NCBI GenBank assembly: GCA_019828595.1
Contig: JAHQRK010000011.1
Coordinates: 1,674,001-1,738,000 of the forward strand
Length of the DNA: 64,000 nucleotides
Origin: Aphanomyces cochlioides
Taxonomy: Eukaryota; Oomycota; Saprolegniomycetes; Saprolegniales; Verrucalvaceae
Reading direction: 5' to 3'
Both the position numbers and the translations under genes were made by a program. The notes beneath the pieces were generated by a model that saw nothing but the letters and a program-made list of their open reading frames with translations, made no database searches and was not told the DNA's origin. Below are positions 11,105 through 22,257 of the stretch, one piece after another. Positions within the stretch are counted from its first letter, which is position 1. The number at the start of each line of letters is the position of its first letter.

Positions 11105-12300
11105 TCCAGTTCGGATTGAATTGTGGGTGAGAGTTGTAAGCAAACGGTGTAGCCAATGACTCGTCGACGAATCCTCAACAAACTACCGCTCAGAATAACT
11201 CACATTCGTTCCACAGCGTCCTCTTCTCTCTCTTCTCCCTTCGTCGCATCCACGGAGGGAAGGAGCGCGTTGTTTAAACAGCGTCGCATCATTCGGACTG
11301 CGTCACCGCCATCGTACGAACCGATGGCACCGAGCCAAAATCGCAGTTTCAATCGACGAGTCGCAAGAAGCAGTGCGCCCCTGTCCATTCGATAGAACAT
11401 CGACTGAGCTAGCTCCCATACGTTTCACAACCGAGAGGATTGCAAGGCTTATCACTCCTTCAGCCCAAGTTTCCCTCATCGTCGGGGCGATCATACTACT
11501 TTACTAGCTCCGTAGAAAGGAATAAGTTGATGGATTTGTCACTGCGCTAGCTCGAATCGCCTTGCTTGACGCCTCGCTTTGGACCTGCCGCAGTGAATCA
11601 TGCAACTTGAAACGTGTGTGGGGAGCAACCGACTGGTGAAACATCCTTGTCGCATCGAGAGGCGATACAACGGCAATGGAATGACGCGTACAGTTTGCAT
11701 CCTACTTCCCCCCTAAGATGTACTGAAGGGCATCGTCGCCTCAGCTCCCTGCATTTGAATCTCGTTGTCCTCAGGCAGTCAAGCCACCGCGAGCCTCGTT
11801 CTTCTCCCCATACCAGTACAAGAGCTGATTAGCTCTTCACCTGGCTTGGACTCTATCTCCTTGTGCTTCGACATTGATGGCGACGAGCCCATCTGGTGAC
11901 TCTCGGTGGAGCCAAAAGAATTGACTTTGCTGCCTTGAACAAAGCGTTTCACGGTTCTCGTGGAGCTTGCTTACCTCCGTCGACTTTAGTCTCCATCCAC
12001 TGCTGACGCAACTTGACTTCGAAGACTTTCGTACAGTAGACAGGTGGGAACTCAGTTCGTCGTGGATGGAAACAGACAAGCAAGTTGCAGTTGGATCGAC
12101 CGAAGAGCTCAATGACTACAGCACTTTGGCAATCGTTCCTTACTACAGAAGTTCGCTCGTGGGCTTTTCAAGTCTCTGAGCTTGGAGTCGACTGGGAGAT
12201 CATCTACAACCCTTCGACTTGAGGTAGCTCCAGTGGCCATGGAAATTCTCTCAAAACATGAATTGCATTACGGAGTTAGAGCAGACGTTAGGTCCTTCGC
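11105..12300. other. intergenic, 5' flank of copy F
   Basis: The first 300 bp resemble the 5' flank of copy A. Part of the stretch from about 11160-11220 (TCAACAAACTACCGCTCAGAATAACTCAC) recurs in decayed form at about 14085-14125. No gene is recognised in the remainder. Confidence 0.45.
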
Positions 12301-13574
12301 TCAACCACACCAAGTGTAGGTAGAGACCGCGTCGCGTTGATCTTTCGTCCATCCGACAAAGCACGCGGTGATGGAGCGTAGTAGCAATTGGTGCAGCTTC
12401 CGCAACTGGGTTTCGATGGCGCACTCGTAGGGCTGTTAGTTGCCGGGTTGCGACTTGGAGTTGGGGTTGGCGCAGAAGTTGGACGCACGACCGGTGTCGT
12501 GCTGGGCGATGGCTTCGACCCACCGCCAGGTTGGATCGTGAGCGCTCCACCATAGATGTGGACAGTCATGGGCAGCTCCAATTGAAGCAAAGGCTACGTG
12601 TTCGTCGCTCCGAGTTGACCCTCAGAGTTCTTGGCCGTCGACGTTGGGTCGAGAAGATGCTGCCACATGACACCGAGGTCGTTTTGACCGCCATCCAAGT
12701 TGTGGCTTGGGTCAGTGATGTACTTAATCCACTCCTTTTGAAGCGCAGCGAGCCATGCAACTTCTTGCGCGCCTCCTGCCTCGGATGCAGTTGGAGCACG
12801 CACAGTGACCTTCTTGATGATGGTGTCGACATTGCCATTGTTGAGTGCAATGTCGTAGAGCTGGCCCTTCGAGATGGGCAGCGCCAAGTTGTATTTGCGC
12901 GATGCTTGCATGGCCATTCCCCAGTAGCCGCCGTCAGATTGACTAGCCAACGTCGTCCAGGTGGCCTTGATGTAGTTGGGGTTGATGGGACCACTGCCAG
13001 TCGGGCCACCGCCTTGATTGACGACCTTGAGAGCATACCCGTCCAAACCAGTCAGGTCATCCGAGCCTCTGTCTGACAGAGCTTGAACGTCGGGGATGTA
13101 CAGGATTGCAGGGCTCGAGCTTTTGGAGGTTGCGGAGGAAGACGACGTCATCACCGGTGCCCGTGCAAAAGCCGACAATGTTCGTCGTGTAGCCACGACC
13201 GTCGCCAATGTTTTGGATGTAGCTATAAGCCTTCCACCATGGCACGATCCCATTGAAGTTGTCGCCGCCGTTTTCAGCAGCCCACACGAGGGACAGAATC
13301 GCATAAACCTGGTCCTTGGTCATGGTAGGGCCATAACCAGTGTCAAGGTCTTCAGGGAAGCTGTACGGACCAGCGTTGGGCCAGCCATTGTTGCTTGGCT
13401 GGGTGCTGCCGCATTGCACTGCCCATTGAGTGTTGGACGAGGGGGACGTTTTCTTCCGCAGTTGATGTAGTTGAGCCAGCTTGCACTTCCAACAGTGCCG
13501 TCGAATCCCCCCGAGCACGATTGAGCAGCGGTGAAACACGTTTAGAGGAGAGCGAGGAGGGCCAGAGATTTCAT
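12301..13574 (-). pseudogene. GH46 chitosanase pseudogene with Cys-rich tail
   Basis: The decayed gene starts at the ATG at 13574 with a hydrophobic secretion signal (MKSLALLALL). An in-frame TAA follows immediately (13542-13544). The chitosanase core is plain. AENGG carries the general-acid Glu position, IGDGRGYTTNIVGFCTGTGD carries the second catalytic Asp, then LRNLQKLEP, YIPDVQAL and WGMAMQASRKYNL. This order matches the bacterial-type GH46 chitosanases that cut beta-1,4-glucosamine polymers. Breaks are a frame change near 13442-13455 (in a homopolymer), another near 13105-13125, a TAG at 12594-12596, and a frame change near 12375. The last part encodes a Pro/Thr/Ser linker and a small Cys/Trp module (SCGSCTNCYYAP ... 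ACFVGWTKDQ ... WCG) that resembles a carbohydrate-binding tail. Two nonsense codons make sequencing error an unlikely full explanation. Confidence 0.8.
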
Positions 13575-14329
13575 GACCACTGCAGAAGTATTTGCAAATG
13601 ACCAGCGGGGCCTTTGACCACAGATGAGGACCCCGCCCCTACATTTGCATGCTGGCCACATGTTGCATCGTCTGATACGTGCTCCGTAAAGAATCCGTCG
13701 GCCTGACTTTCTTTCCTATGTTGCCCGGCGAGACATTGTCATCGACGGAGCAAACCTCGCGAGCTGAAGAGCCGCTGCATGGGAGAAATTCTAGAGGAAA
13801 CATTCAGACTAGGAGCCTGCAACACCAACGACGAAATTACCAGAGCGTGAGGGAAGAAGCTTGGATTAGATGGATGGAGCAAGCGCGACTGAGAGGGGAG
13901 TAATGCGCTTTTTTCCGCGCAGTGGATCAGACATGGTCCGTTTCTTCAAGAAGGGCGACAAAGAACGTATCCCAGCACGAATGTCCTCTGCTTGTCGTGT
14001 AGTCCTCCAGCAAATGTGAACCAACTGCGTGTTCATCAATTGCCTCCAGCTTTGGTCTGTGCTCCTTGCATTTTTGACGGATCTTCAACAATCTACCGCC
14101 TTGAATAGCTCACACATAGTCGCTTCTTTCTTCGTCCTGCCTGTCGATTCAATAGAGTACATGTTGGCTTTGTCACTACATGTGTGAGTGGTAATCGACA
14201 TGGAGGAAGCGGCTCGATGGAGGGATCACTGCCAAAGAGAGTAAGCAAGTTGATGAGGGTGTTCACACATACGGACCATTATGCAGTTAGTCGAACCTTC
14301 CATGACCTTGGCGACTATCATTGCTGGAA
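13575..14329. other. intergenic with a decayed copy-F flank
   Basis: Near 14080-14155 the string TCTTCAACAATCTACCGCC and the following GAATAGCTCACACA ... CGCTTCTTTCTTCG match the 5' flank of copy F (about 11170-11235). This suggests a lost or displaced family member. No reading frame of that member remains. Confidence 0.45.
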
Positions 14330-14547
14330 TCCTGATGCAGTTGGAGCATGCACAGTATGCTTCTTGATCATGGTGTTGATATTGCCCTCAATAATGGCAA
14401 TGTCCTCGAGGTGAGCCTTTGAGGAAGGCAATGCCAAGTTGTATTTGCGTAATGCTATCACGGCGGTTCCTCAGTAGCCTCCGTCAGACGGACTAGCCGA
14501 GGTTGTCCAAGTGGCCTTGATGGAGTTGGGGTGGAGTCACTGCCAGT
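14330..14547 (-). pseudogene. second GH46 chitosanase fragment
   Basis: About 218 bp align colinearly with 12783-13005 of the chitosanase pseudogene. GATGCAGTTGGAGCA[CT]GCACAG, CCAAGTTGTATTTGCG, CCTCCGTCAGA and GTGGCCTTGATG are shared, with substitutions and small gaps. The piece covers only the middle of the C-terminal half of the catalytic domain and has no open frame. It is the remnant of a tandem duplicate. Confidence 0.75.
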
Positions 14548-15844
14548 ACGCATTTATGAGGCATCGATGGGTTGCTCGAGTCCAAGGGCTACAATTCCCC
14601 GTCGAATTACTTGCTAAGGGCTCTAGAAAGGATGAAGAAGAGAGCCTAGGGATAAGAGACTCCATCCTATTGCATGGGAAGGAAGCATGGACGACCCGAA
14701 TGACGACACAATCGGGGCAGAATTTCAACCGAGGCAGCACCAACTTCATCCACATTGTACAATTTTCATGGACAATTGTCAGCCTGCACTGCTTTCAGCA
14801 ATTTCCTCCGGCTTGAGCATGGCGAGGATGGCTCTCCCCCCTTCCTTTGGCAGATTGTCCAGACTACGCTAGCGGGCATTGCGTATTGATAGCAAAGTCC
14901 ATTGCAATGTCCTTGTCTCGAAACGTGGGCTTGCAACGAAGCGCTTCTTGACGAGGGCATCAACGAAACAAGCACAAGGTCAAGGGTCAATCTATGTACT
15001 CGCATTCAATGCCGCGCAAATGTTGCAAGACATTGAAGCCACATGGATCAGTAGACATTGATCAAACGTGCTTATTCCAGTGACTCGGATGAAGGTGCAT
15101 CGCCTCAATCGCAACCGCCACGTGTTTTGTTTCCCTGCCGTCTACCACGCCGATACGCATCGCAACTCGACTCGCACCCATGTCGTTCGTATGCGTCTCG
15201 TAAAAAACAAAACTTGGTTGAATCCTTCCATCGGCGATGTTTACATCCATCTCTCTGCTCGCCAACGTCAAACGTATCGGCATGACGTGGACAGACTCCA
15301 TCTTCAACGATGATAGACAGCGGGGTGAAAGTCCAAATTTTTCCTCTTCCGACCATGATGAGATGTCAAAGTATGTTCAACCGGCAGCATATTCATCGTC
15401 GAGTATGCATGCGGGCGGGAGCGTCGTCATGCTCGTCGAGTGAATTGCCCTTGATGTCGAAGCCCCTCTCACCCCTGACCGCAACTTTCTTGCTGAAATT
15501 TTTCACGAGGGTCAGTTTTGGATCTCCATGTCCAATGCCGCCCGCCGCATCTATTACAGTACAATCGTCGCTCTCGCTGTGAACTAGGTATCCATCGGCG
15601 GTGTCGAGGCTTTCATGAGAGGCAAAGCCGTTCAGGATGCAGTTCTTTCTTGCAATGCTCGTTGAAAGTTGAAGCGCGGAAAGAAACGACCAGCCAGGTC
15701 AGGTATGTCCATCTCTCTCCAGTTCTATACAAACTCGAAAGTTTGTCGACGTGTCCACTCACCCAATCGAGACAGTGGAATCATTCGCGACGTCACCCAG
15801 CTGCCTGCCATTCACAAACAGACCAACACAGCAGCAAGCAGCTC
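14548..15844. other. intergenic; 5' flank of copy G
   Basis: The last 150 bp are the promoter-side flank shared with copy E. The overlapping open frames at 15060-15350 on both strands resemble no known family. Confidence 0.45.
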
Positions 15845-16300
15845 ATGCCAGAGACAACGTGCCTCTCGTGGCCGACGCTGGCCCCTCTCTGCGCTCCAAC
15901 ATGGACGCCCGTCGCCCTCTTGCCATCTATGAAGACGCTCCCGAGAGAGAAACAAGTGTCGTTTACAACTGTGACGACGTATACGTTTCCATTGGAATAC
16001 GGCGGCAGCGCCATCCCGAGTGACCATGGACCACCGATCGGCCTCGCAAAAGTACACTCGCGACAGGAATGCCACCATCTTGACTATGTCAAGGACAAGC
16101 GGAGCCGTTTGAGGAAGTTTGACCACATGGAGAGAATGATCCTCCTCCAGGAGAAAGCATCGTACACTCGAAAAGAAGTCGCGATGTTCTGCTTTGAGTC
16201 GATTGTCGTCCAGAAATCAAGACAAGATACACGCGATAACAAGGAGGAGGAGGCTGAAGATGAGCAACAGCCAGCGTCCAAGCGACGGAAAGGAAACTAG
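15845..16300 (+). CDS. CSRNP-N-like small nuclear protein, copy G
   Basis: Intact, 151 aa. The ATG at 15845 is chosen because the protein then aligns with copy E from its first residue (MPETTC ... W); the open frame extends far upstream but has no family similarity there. It has EKQVSFTTVTTYTFPLEYGG, SAIPSDHGPPIGLAKVHSRQ, SRLRKFDHMERMILLQ, YTRKEVAMFCFESIVVQ, an acidic run and a basic ASKRRKG end. With copy E it forms a direct-orientation duplicate pair that includes at least 150 bp of upstream sequence. Confidence 0.78.
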   Translation: MPETTCLSWPTLAPLCAPTWTPVALLPSMKTLPREKQVSFTTVTTYTFPLEYGGSAIPSDHGPPIGLAKVHSRQECHHLDYVKDKRSRLRKFDHMERMILLQEKASYTRKEVAMFCFESIVVQKSRQDTRDNKEEEAEDEQQPASKRRKGN

Positions 16301-17802
16301 CGAGTCAGGCTTCTTTCTTAGAAGCAGGGCCCAGTATTTAACAGTAGCAAATCCAACAGCGCGTGTATTCAGCCTTCTTTGTTTGGATGGCCGGTCGAGA
16401 GAGGAGCGTCAGAGACACCAAGGATGCCCACGAGAAGGTGTCTACTTGGCGACGACCAGCACAAGTTGATTGCCTCTCACTTTCAATCGTCACGGATGGC
16501 GACATTCTTGTGAAGACAGACTGAATAACACTCGAGATGCCCTTGGAATTGACTTTGCATTGCATTCCTTCTCGACCCCAGGTCTTGTGTTCATGGCACT
16601 CACTCCATTGATGAGAGGAACATACCGGCCGTTGCAGTACAGTACAGTGCGTGCACAGCACAGCAATCCAGCAACTATGGTGGGTAATTACGCATTATTT
16701 CAAGCATGGACTATCTTTGAAGAGGAGATGCTGACTGAAACGTTCAGACCTTGGACGTGGATGTCTGAACAACGAAGAACAACAGACGGCAGAAGGATTG
16801 AATCGTGCACGGTGTGGTGTTTTGCGTGATGTACAACATGTTCATGGACATTCGGTACATCGTCCATTGTGAATGCCAAGCACAGAGATGACCTCTGACC
16901 GCGGCAACTTCAGCATGCTCCTTTGTTCCCTCGACCTCAAGGTGGACAAGGCGGAAATCCTCCACAAGTGTTAGTGTATACCCAAAAATATCAAATCTAA
17001 AAGGTATTCAAGGCTTGAAGATAATATTCATACCGATGTGAACAAATCGTCATTGTAATATACAGTATATTGTATTAAGAAAGATTTTAATATAAAAAGG
17101 ACAATAATCAGAGAACTGGATCCAGCTTCTGATAGCATTTTGAACTATATTTGAAAGTATATTATATTTGAAGAATATCATTTTATAAAGGTTTTGAGAA
17201 TCAATAGGCTTCATCATGGAAAACTACTTTGGACATCAACGACGTGTTTCGATTGCATGCCTTTCGACGCCATGATTTCAAGCCTGAGCTGTTTCTTGCT
17301 GCCACAGTCTCTTGCATACTGAAACATTTTTACCTATGTCAGGACTGTGGTATGCTCAACAATTCCAAATCTTTGTCCTCAAGGACATGACAGCACACAC
17401 CGAAACCAAGCCATGAGCTTTCAAACAACAGATATCAACCAATGAGCCTTAATCCACTGCGATTGATGCCTCGAGAGGCTAAATGCCGAGTCTAGTCGCC
17501 TCAATTCGTAAGATTGCTCGATCTTGTTGACAGGTGGGTCATCACACTTCAATGACACGAACAAGATGTCTTTTCTAGAACTGGCATTTAAAAACCATTT
17601 TAAAATACCATTGCAATACTCCACCTGGTCATTTGTATTGGAATTCGGAGCGGTACAATAGCACACTATAAACGGATTAACGAAATTATTTACACAAATT
17701 TGTAAAACATACAAAAAACAAGACAATTAAATAAAATGGCCGAAATGTTCGACAAAATTGAATGGTCACGAGGAGGAAGAACATCGGATTCCCAGATCTC
17801 CC
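16301..17802. other. intergenic, AT-rich towards the right
   Basis: No gene is recognised. From about 16980 to 17200 the sequence is strongly AT-rich (runs such as AATATACAGTATATTG), which separates the duplicated array from the housekeeping block. The 5' untranslated region of TFIIS lies at the right end; an upstream ATG at 17736 opens a different frame. Confidence 0.45.
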
Positions 17803-18753
17803 ATGGACGACGTAGTAAACATCCACAAGCGCTTGACCAAGTTCCTCGCGGGCGAAGACAACGACCAGAATGGCGTTGCTGACGCAATGGACCGCTTGCA
17901 GAAGGTGGATATGACGATTAATATCCTCAAAGACACAAAAATTGGTCAAACCATTGCCAAACTCCGCAAGCACGATGCTGAACTGGTTGCTTCGAAAGCG
18001 AAAGACCTCCTCAAGAAATGGAAAGCGCTCGCGTCGAGACCGAGCGACTCTGACATTAAGGTTGATACAGATGCCAAGAGCGAGCCGGGAACACCGAAAC
18101 CAAGAGTCAGCCCCACCACCAGCGAAACGTCGGTGAAAGAAGCGCCCAAGCGTGCATCCCTGCCAGTGTTTAACAGAGGTGGCCCTGCGTTTGAATTTAT
18201 CCCCAAGGGTTTGCAGGAAGTCCGAGCGACAGTACGACGAAAGCTCAAGGAGATCCTCGATCTTGCCGACGAGGAGCTTCGTGGCGAATCAGAAATCATC
18301 GCCGTGTCGATTGAAGTTGCCATGGCCAAAGAATACAAGATGGACTCAGCGCGCAACACAAACGAAGGGAAAAAGGAATACACAAACAAATACCGCCAAC
18401 TGTCGTTCAACCTCAAGAAGAATGCAGTTTTGCGTCAAGAACTGCTTCTCCATACGATCTCTGGCGAACAACTTATCAAGATGACTCCTGATGAGCTTGC
18501 GACCGAGGAGCGCAAGAAAGAAATGGATCAATTGCGTGACGACGCATTCCAACGCGCGCGGTTGGATTGGGCCGAAGCGAACGCCGATAAGATCAACAAG
18601 GTTTGCGGGATCAAGGATCCTCGCGGCCTCTTCACTTGTGGCCGATGCAAATCGACCAACACGAGCAATACGCAGCAACAGACCCGTAGTGCCGATGAAC
18701 CTATGACTGTGTTTGTTATTTGCCACGACTGCGGCAAGCGATGGAAATGCTAG
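17803..18753 (+). CDS. TFIIS: transcription elongation factor TFIIS
   Basis: 316 aa in one exon. TFIIS rescues arrested RNA polymerase II by stimulating cleavage of the backtracked transcript. The N-terminal LW-type helical domain covers residues 1-75, followed by a Ser/Pro/Lys linker and the central polymerase-binding domain (about 125-250, EVRATVRRKLKEIL ...). The C-terminal zinc ribbon covers residues 276-316. It has the C-x2-C (TCGRC) and C-x2-C (CHDCGKRWKC) ligand pairs and the RSADEPMT loop, whose Asp-Glu reaches the polymerase active site. The frame continues upstream to a TTG at 17758 but the first in-frame ATG is at 17803. It is convergent with the eIF4E gene; the two stops are about 270 bp apart. 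Confidence 0.95.
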   Translation: MDDVVNIHKRLTKFLAGEDNDQNGVADAMDRLQKVDMTINILKDTKIGQTIAKLRKHDAELVASKAKDLLKKWKALASRPSDSDIKVDTDAKSEPGTPKPRVSPTTSETSVKEAPKRASLPVFNRGGPAFEFIPKGLQEVRATVRRKLKEILDLADEELRGESEIIAVSIEVAMAKEYKMDSARNTNEGKKEYTNKYRQLSFNLKKNAVLRQELLLHTISGEQLIKMTPDELATEERKKEMDQLRDDAFQRARLDWAEANADKINKVCGIKDPRGLFTCGRCKSTNTSNTQQQTRSADEPMTVFVICHDCGKRWKC

Positions 18754-19024
18754 ATGAACCTGAATCGACATGACGAAAGCGGCGGCGGCGGTAGAATATT
18801 TAACGTAGTAGAGTGGTCTCTTCCCCCATCTCATGCCTTGTTGCCACCTTAGCCGTCGTGGCCGTCGTCGTAGTTGGCGTCGTTTTCTCTTTAAGTAATC
18901 CTGCAGACTAATCCAGACAATGTGTATACAAGCCCCTGTGTTGCTCTCTTTGTTTACTCTTTCTCTACTCGTTTTCTACTTGGTGTACAGGGAGAAGGCT
19001 ACAAATGTCATGGGCATATCGCGA

Positions 19025-19930
19025 TCAAGTCGACGCCGCAAAGACGTAAGGCTTGGCGTTGCGGAACGTCGACATGTCACGAATCGAGTTGGCGTGGAAC
19101 TTGTATTCGATCAACGTGTTCGAGTCCAACATGAGGATCTCCTTGAGTTTTTCGCTACGTTCACGCATTTCATGAGCAGACATATAATCAAGCTGACGTA
19201 CCCGATGACAAAGCGGACATTGTCGTCCGAGTTGTCGGCGTTCCAAACGGAGATCATGTCTTCCTTCGAGCGTATTGCCATAGCAATCCCGACGACATTC
19301 AAGGTCTCGAAGGCTTCACCAATCACGGCAAACAAGAGATCTTGCCACATCTTGCCCAACACATTGGCCTTCTTCTTGATCTTGAGGATCCAGCAGCCGC
19401 CGTTCGGGAACGCCTAGACATCGATCGTTCGTTCGTCAGCATCATATCAGGACGAGATGGTGGATAATACCTCCCACATGGGCGCGCAGTTGGGTTGGTC
19501 GCGGAACAAGTACAAGTTCGTGTCTTTCGGCAATTGCGATGGACGCTTGACATGAATGTAGTGTCTGCAATTGTCGGTCGTCAAGCACACTGTGGTGAAT
19601 CGCGAGAGTCGTACCGCCAGAAATCTTCAACAGTCGCAAAGTTGGCAATCTTTTGCAAGTTGGATTGGTACGTGCTACGGATAGCCTGCGTTATGCTACC
19701 TGTTGTGTATGTCGATGGCTTTACCTGACGTCGGTGCGCTTGGGCATCTTCTTGTCAAACCTATAGCATGACATGGATAAAACAACAAACCTCGAGAATG
19801 GCGATATCTACCACAAGCTCCATCCCGTTTGAAGAGGATGTTCTTCAATGGCAGTTTGGTCTACAATGCTCTTAGCATCCATCTACACATAGCAAGCAAG
19901 TTTCTTACCTTTGTTGTCGCCTTGGGTCAT
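19025..19930 (-). CDS. eIF4E class II (4EHP/nCBP-like) cap-binding protein
   Basis: 200 aa assembled from seven exons: 19930-19909, 19860-19812, 19760-19725, 19674-19615, 19564-19471, 19413-19202 and 19154-19025. All introns are GT...AG, 44-54 nt for most. The product binds the mRNA 5' cap. Family landmarks are HPLQTGWSLWFDKK at the start, FATVEDFWRHYIHVKRP, the cap-stacking Trp in PMWE, GGCWILKIKKK, LLFAVIGEAFE, RSKEDMISVWNADNSDDN and a LIEYKFHANS end. The second cap-stacking Trp of canonical eIF4E is Tyr here (STYQSNL), which is the class II signature; class II members often act as translational repressors. No single long frame shows this gene. The frame closes exactly over all joins (603 nt). 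Confidence 0.9.
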
Positions 19931-20034
19931 CTTCTTGGCGCGTACAGCGGATGCAAGATGCTGGCCCACCAACCAATCCCATGCTTTATCCAATCATTAT
20001 TCGAATATCTATGACCATATCCGGATGAGGAGTG

Positions 20035-20125
20035 TAGGGTTTAGCCGACAAGGGTTTAAGACTAGTAGGGTTGTAGGGTTTATTTCGACTCCAAGGGTGT
20101 AACATTTGGGGGTCAGGGGTTTAAG
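20035..20125 (-). promoter_or_regulatory. telobox-like AAACCCT cluster upstream of eIF4E
   Basis: Read on the minus strand, 105-195 bp upstream of the eIF4E ATG, the DNA contains CTAAACCCTA (20035-20044), TTAAACCCTT (20050-20059), AACCCTA (20066-20072), TAAACCCTA (20074-20082) and TTAAACCCCT (about 20115-20124). In plants such teloboxes mark genes of the translation machinery. The cluster could instead be a short degenerate interstitial telomere-like tract (TTTAGGG). Its function here is inferred. Confidence 0.5.
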
Positions 20126-20143
20126 GATTTCAAAGTGGACTTT

Positions 20144-22257
20144 TTACAAAGTGGACAAGTCGACAACAATCGCAGTGTTCGTAGCAGTAGCTTCAGGCTT
20201 ACCAGGGTCACAACGTCCATGGAGATGCGTGGCGAGGAAGGCTTCTGTACGTTGGCAAAAGTCAATGTTGTTTGGAGGGCGGTGGAACCCATGACCTTCG
20301 TCCGGGTAGACAATGTATGTGACGTCGTGGTGACGGCGGTGCAACTCGCGAGCGATTTGGTCGCTTTCGGATTGAGCAACGCGAGGATCGTTTGCGCCTT
20401 GGCCGATCAAAAGTGGTCTTTTCACCTTGTCGACGTGGAAGAGAGGAGACATGCGCATATTGACTTCGTCGTCCTCGAGAACGTTACCAATGCGAACGGC
20501 AAATACTTTGCGCATGTGATCCCAATCCGGTGGCGTCGCTGCCAAAAGAGTCTTGATATTGGATGGCCCAACAACATCGACACCGCATGCATACACGTCT
20601 GGCGTGAAGGCTAGACCTGCCAAGACTGCATATCCACCGTACGAGCGACCGTAGATAGCCACGCGTGATTTGTCGACTACTCCTGACTGCACTGCCCATT
20701 CAACAGCGTCCGTCAGATCATCTTGCATGCGCCGACCCCACTCGCCATTACCCAAATTGAGCCATCGCATGCCGTAGCCATCAGAGCCACGATAATTGAC
20801 GCTCAAACAAGCGTAGCCTCGGTTAGCAAACCTGGTCAAATGCATAAGTCATGGTAGCAACTCGATCTTCTTACCACTGATGGAGAGGATTGAAGCCCCA
20901 CACGTCATGCGACCATGGACCACCGTGGACATTCAGAACCAATGGCAAATTCGTCGCTGGAACTCCACGTGGTAACGTAAGATACCCAACCTACAACTCA
21001 ACATGTAACTCAGCTCTAGACATGAGTGATTACCATGGTTTCACCGTCTCGGCATGGAATTTCCACCGGTTTCATCGGTGAGAACGAATAATCCTTCAGG
21101 GCAGGGCGTTCCAAGGCAAGAAGCGTTGCTTCTTTCGTCGTGCGGTCGTAGTAGTAATACTCCTTTGAATGGTGGTCGGATGCAATAGCAACAGTCCACG
21201 CCTTGTCGTCGTTTGCAGCACGGGATTCAATCGACACAACGGTCGTTCCATCTCGCAGAGAAGCCAGGACATCGATGTCTGCCTGAACCGCGGCGCTCAA
21301 AATCTGCTTGCGATGGCCATAGTTTTCAAACGTTGCAAAGTCGACTTCACCACTGATCGGGTTGAATTCGACATGATTGACGTCGCCTTTGGGATCGTAC
21401 CCGACCGAGCAGATTTCACTGCCATCGACGGTGGATAGCAGCACTAGACGAAACGTCTTGTTGTGACACGCATGGGCGCTTCCATGGGTCAATGTGGACT
21501 TGACGTAGAGGCCAGAGCCATCGGCAGTGAGATTGAGTGTCTCGACAGTGTCATCGAGGCCCCATGTCGCGATAACCTTCCAAGGATCCGAGTCGGTGGC
21601 TCGCACAGACAGCGACTTGCTCCAGACATCACCAGGCTCCATTTGAACCATTGCACGGACGACCAAGTTGCTGTCGACGATCCATGCATCGACTTTGCCA
21701 GGATTTGTGGCCACAAGTGTCGTTACGCCAGTTAGGATGTTGACGCGGTGGACGTCAAACAACGTCGGGATGCGCGTGTTGAGGCCAATGACGACTTCGT
21801 TCGGGCAACGAGACGACGTGAGGCGATTGATGTAGTTGTACCACGACGTCATTGAAAACGTCGTCAAGACTTTGGCCGATTCAAATGGCGTGCGGTTCAC
21901 AGTCGTCATGGTCGTGAGGTCCACCACATAGAGATGAAAGCGCTCGTTGCCGTTCATGTCTTGGACATACAAGAGGTGCGTGCCCGTCACGGCCCATCGA
22001 AAGAACCGAATCGGGCGATTGTCTTCCGTCGTCACTTGGACTGGTTCCGCGGACTTGGCACCGACGGGTTGGAGGAAAATATTTATCACACCGTTGGAAG
22101 CAGCTGTGAGGAATGCAATCTGCGTCCCATCGGGAGAGATTTGAGGCATGGCGTACTCGGCATTGCCGAAGAGCACAGGGAGCGGTACCAAAGGAGGCGC
22201 AGACGTCATTCCAAGGCGTACTGTAAAGTGAACAGGTGGTGACTTCCAGCTGATCAT
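20144..22257 (-). CDS. S9-family prolyl oligopeptidase-like peptidase
   Basis: 675 aa from three exons: 22257-21034, 20990-20875 and 20831-20144, with 43-nt introns and exact phase. The N-terminal two thirds is the beta-propeller ([14 protein letters not shown] near the start, typical TolB-like blades). The C-terminal alpha/beta hydrolase has the oxyanion region NVHGGPW, the nucleophile motif GRSYGGY (Ser about 510), Asp about 595 in GANDPRV and His about 627 in DEGHGFHRP, so the triad is complete. It is probably a cytosolic or vacuolar acyl-aminoacyl/dipeptidyl peptidase; substrate is unknown. The start is the first ATG of the frame, and another Met lies 16 residues in. It is divergent from the MAPEG gene with about 130 bp between starts. 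Confidence 0.92.

Noticed and set aside
12301..13574. GH19 chitinase as identity of the secreted hydrolase
   Set aside because: The IGDGRGYT...GFCTGTGD segment and AEN motif fit GH46 chitosanase, not GH19.
17736..17802. Upstream ATG for TFIIS
   Set aside because: It opens a different frame that stops without TFIIS similarity, and no intron joins it sensibly. It could act as an upstream ORF.
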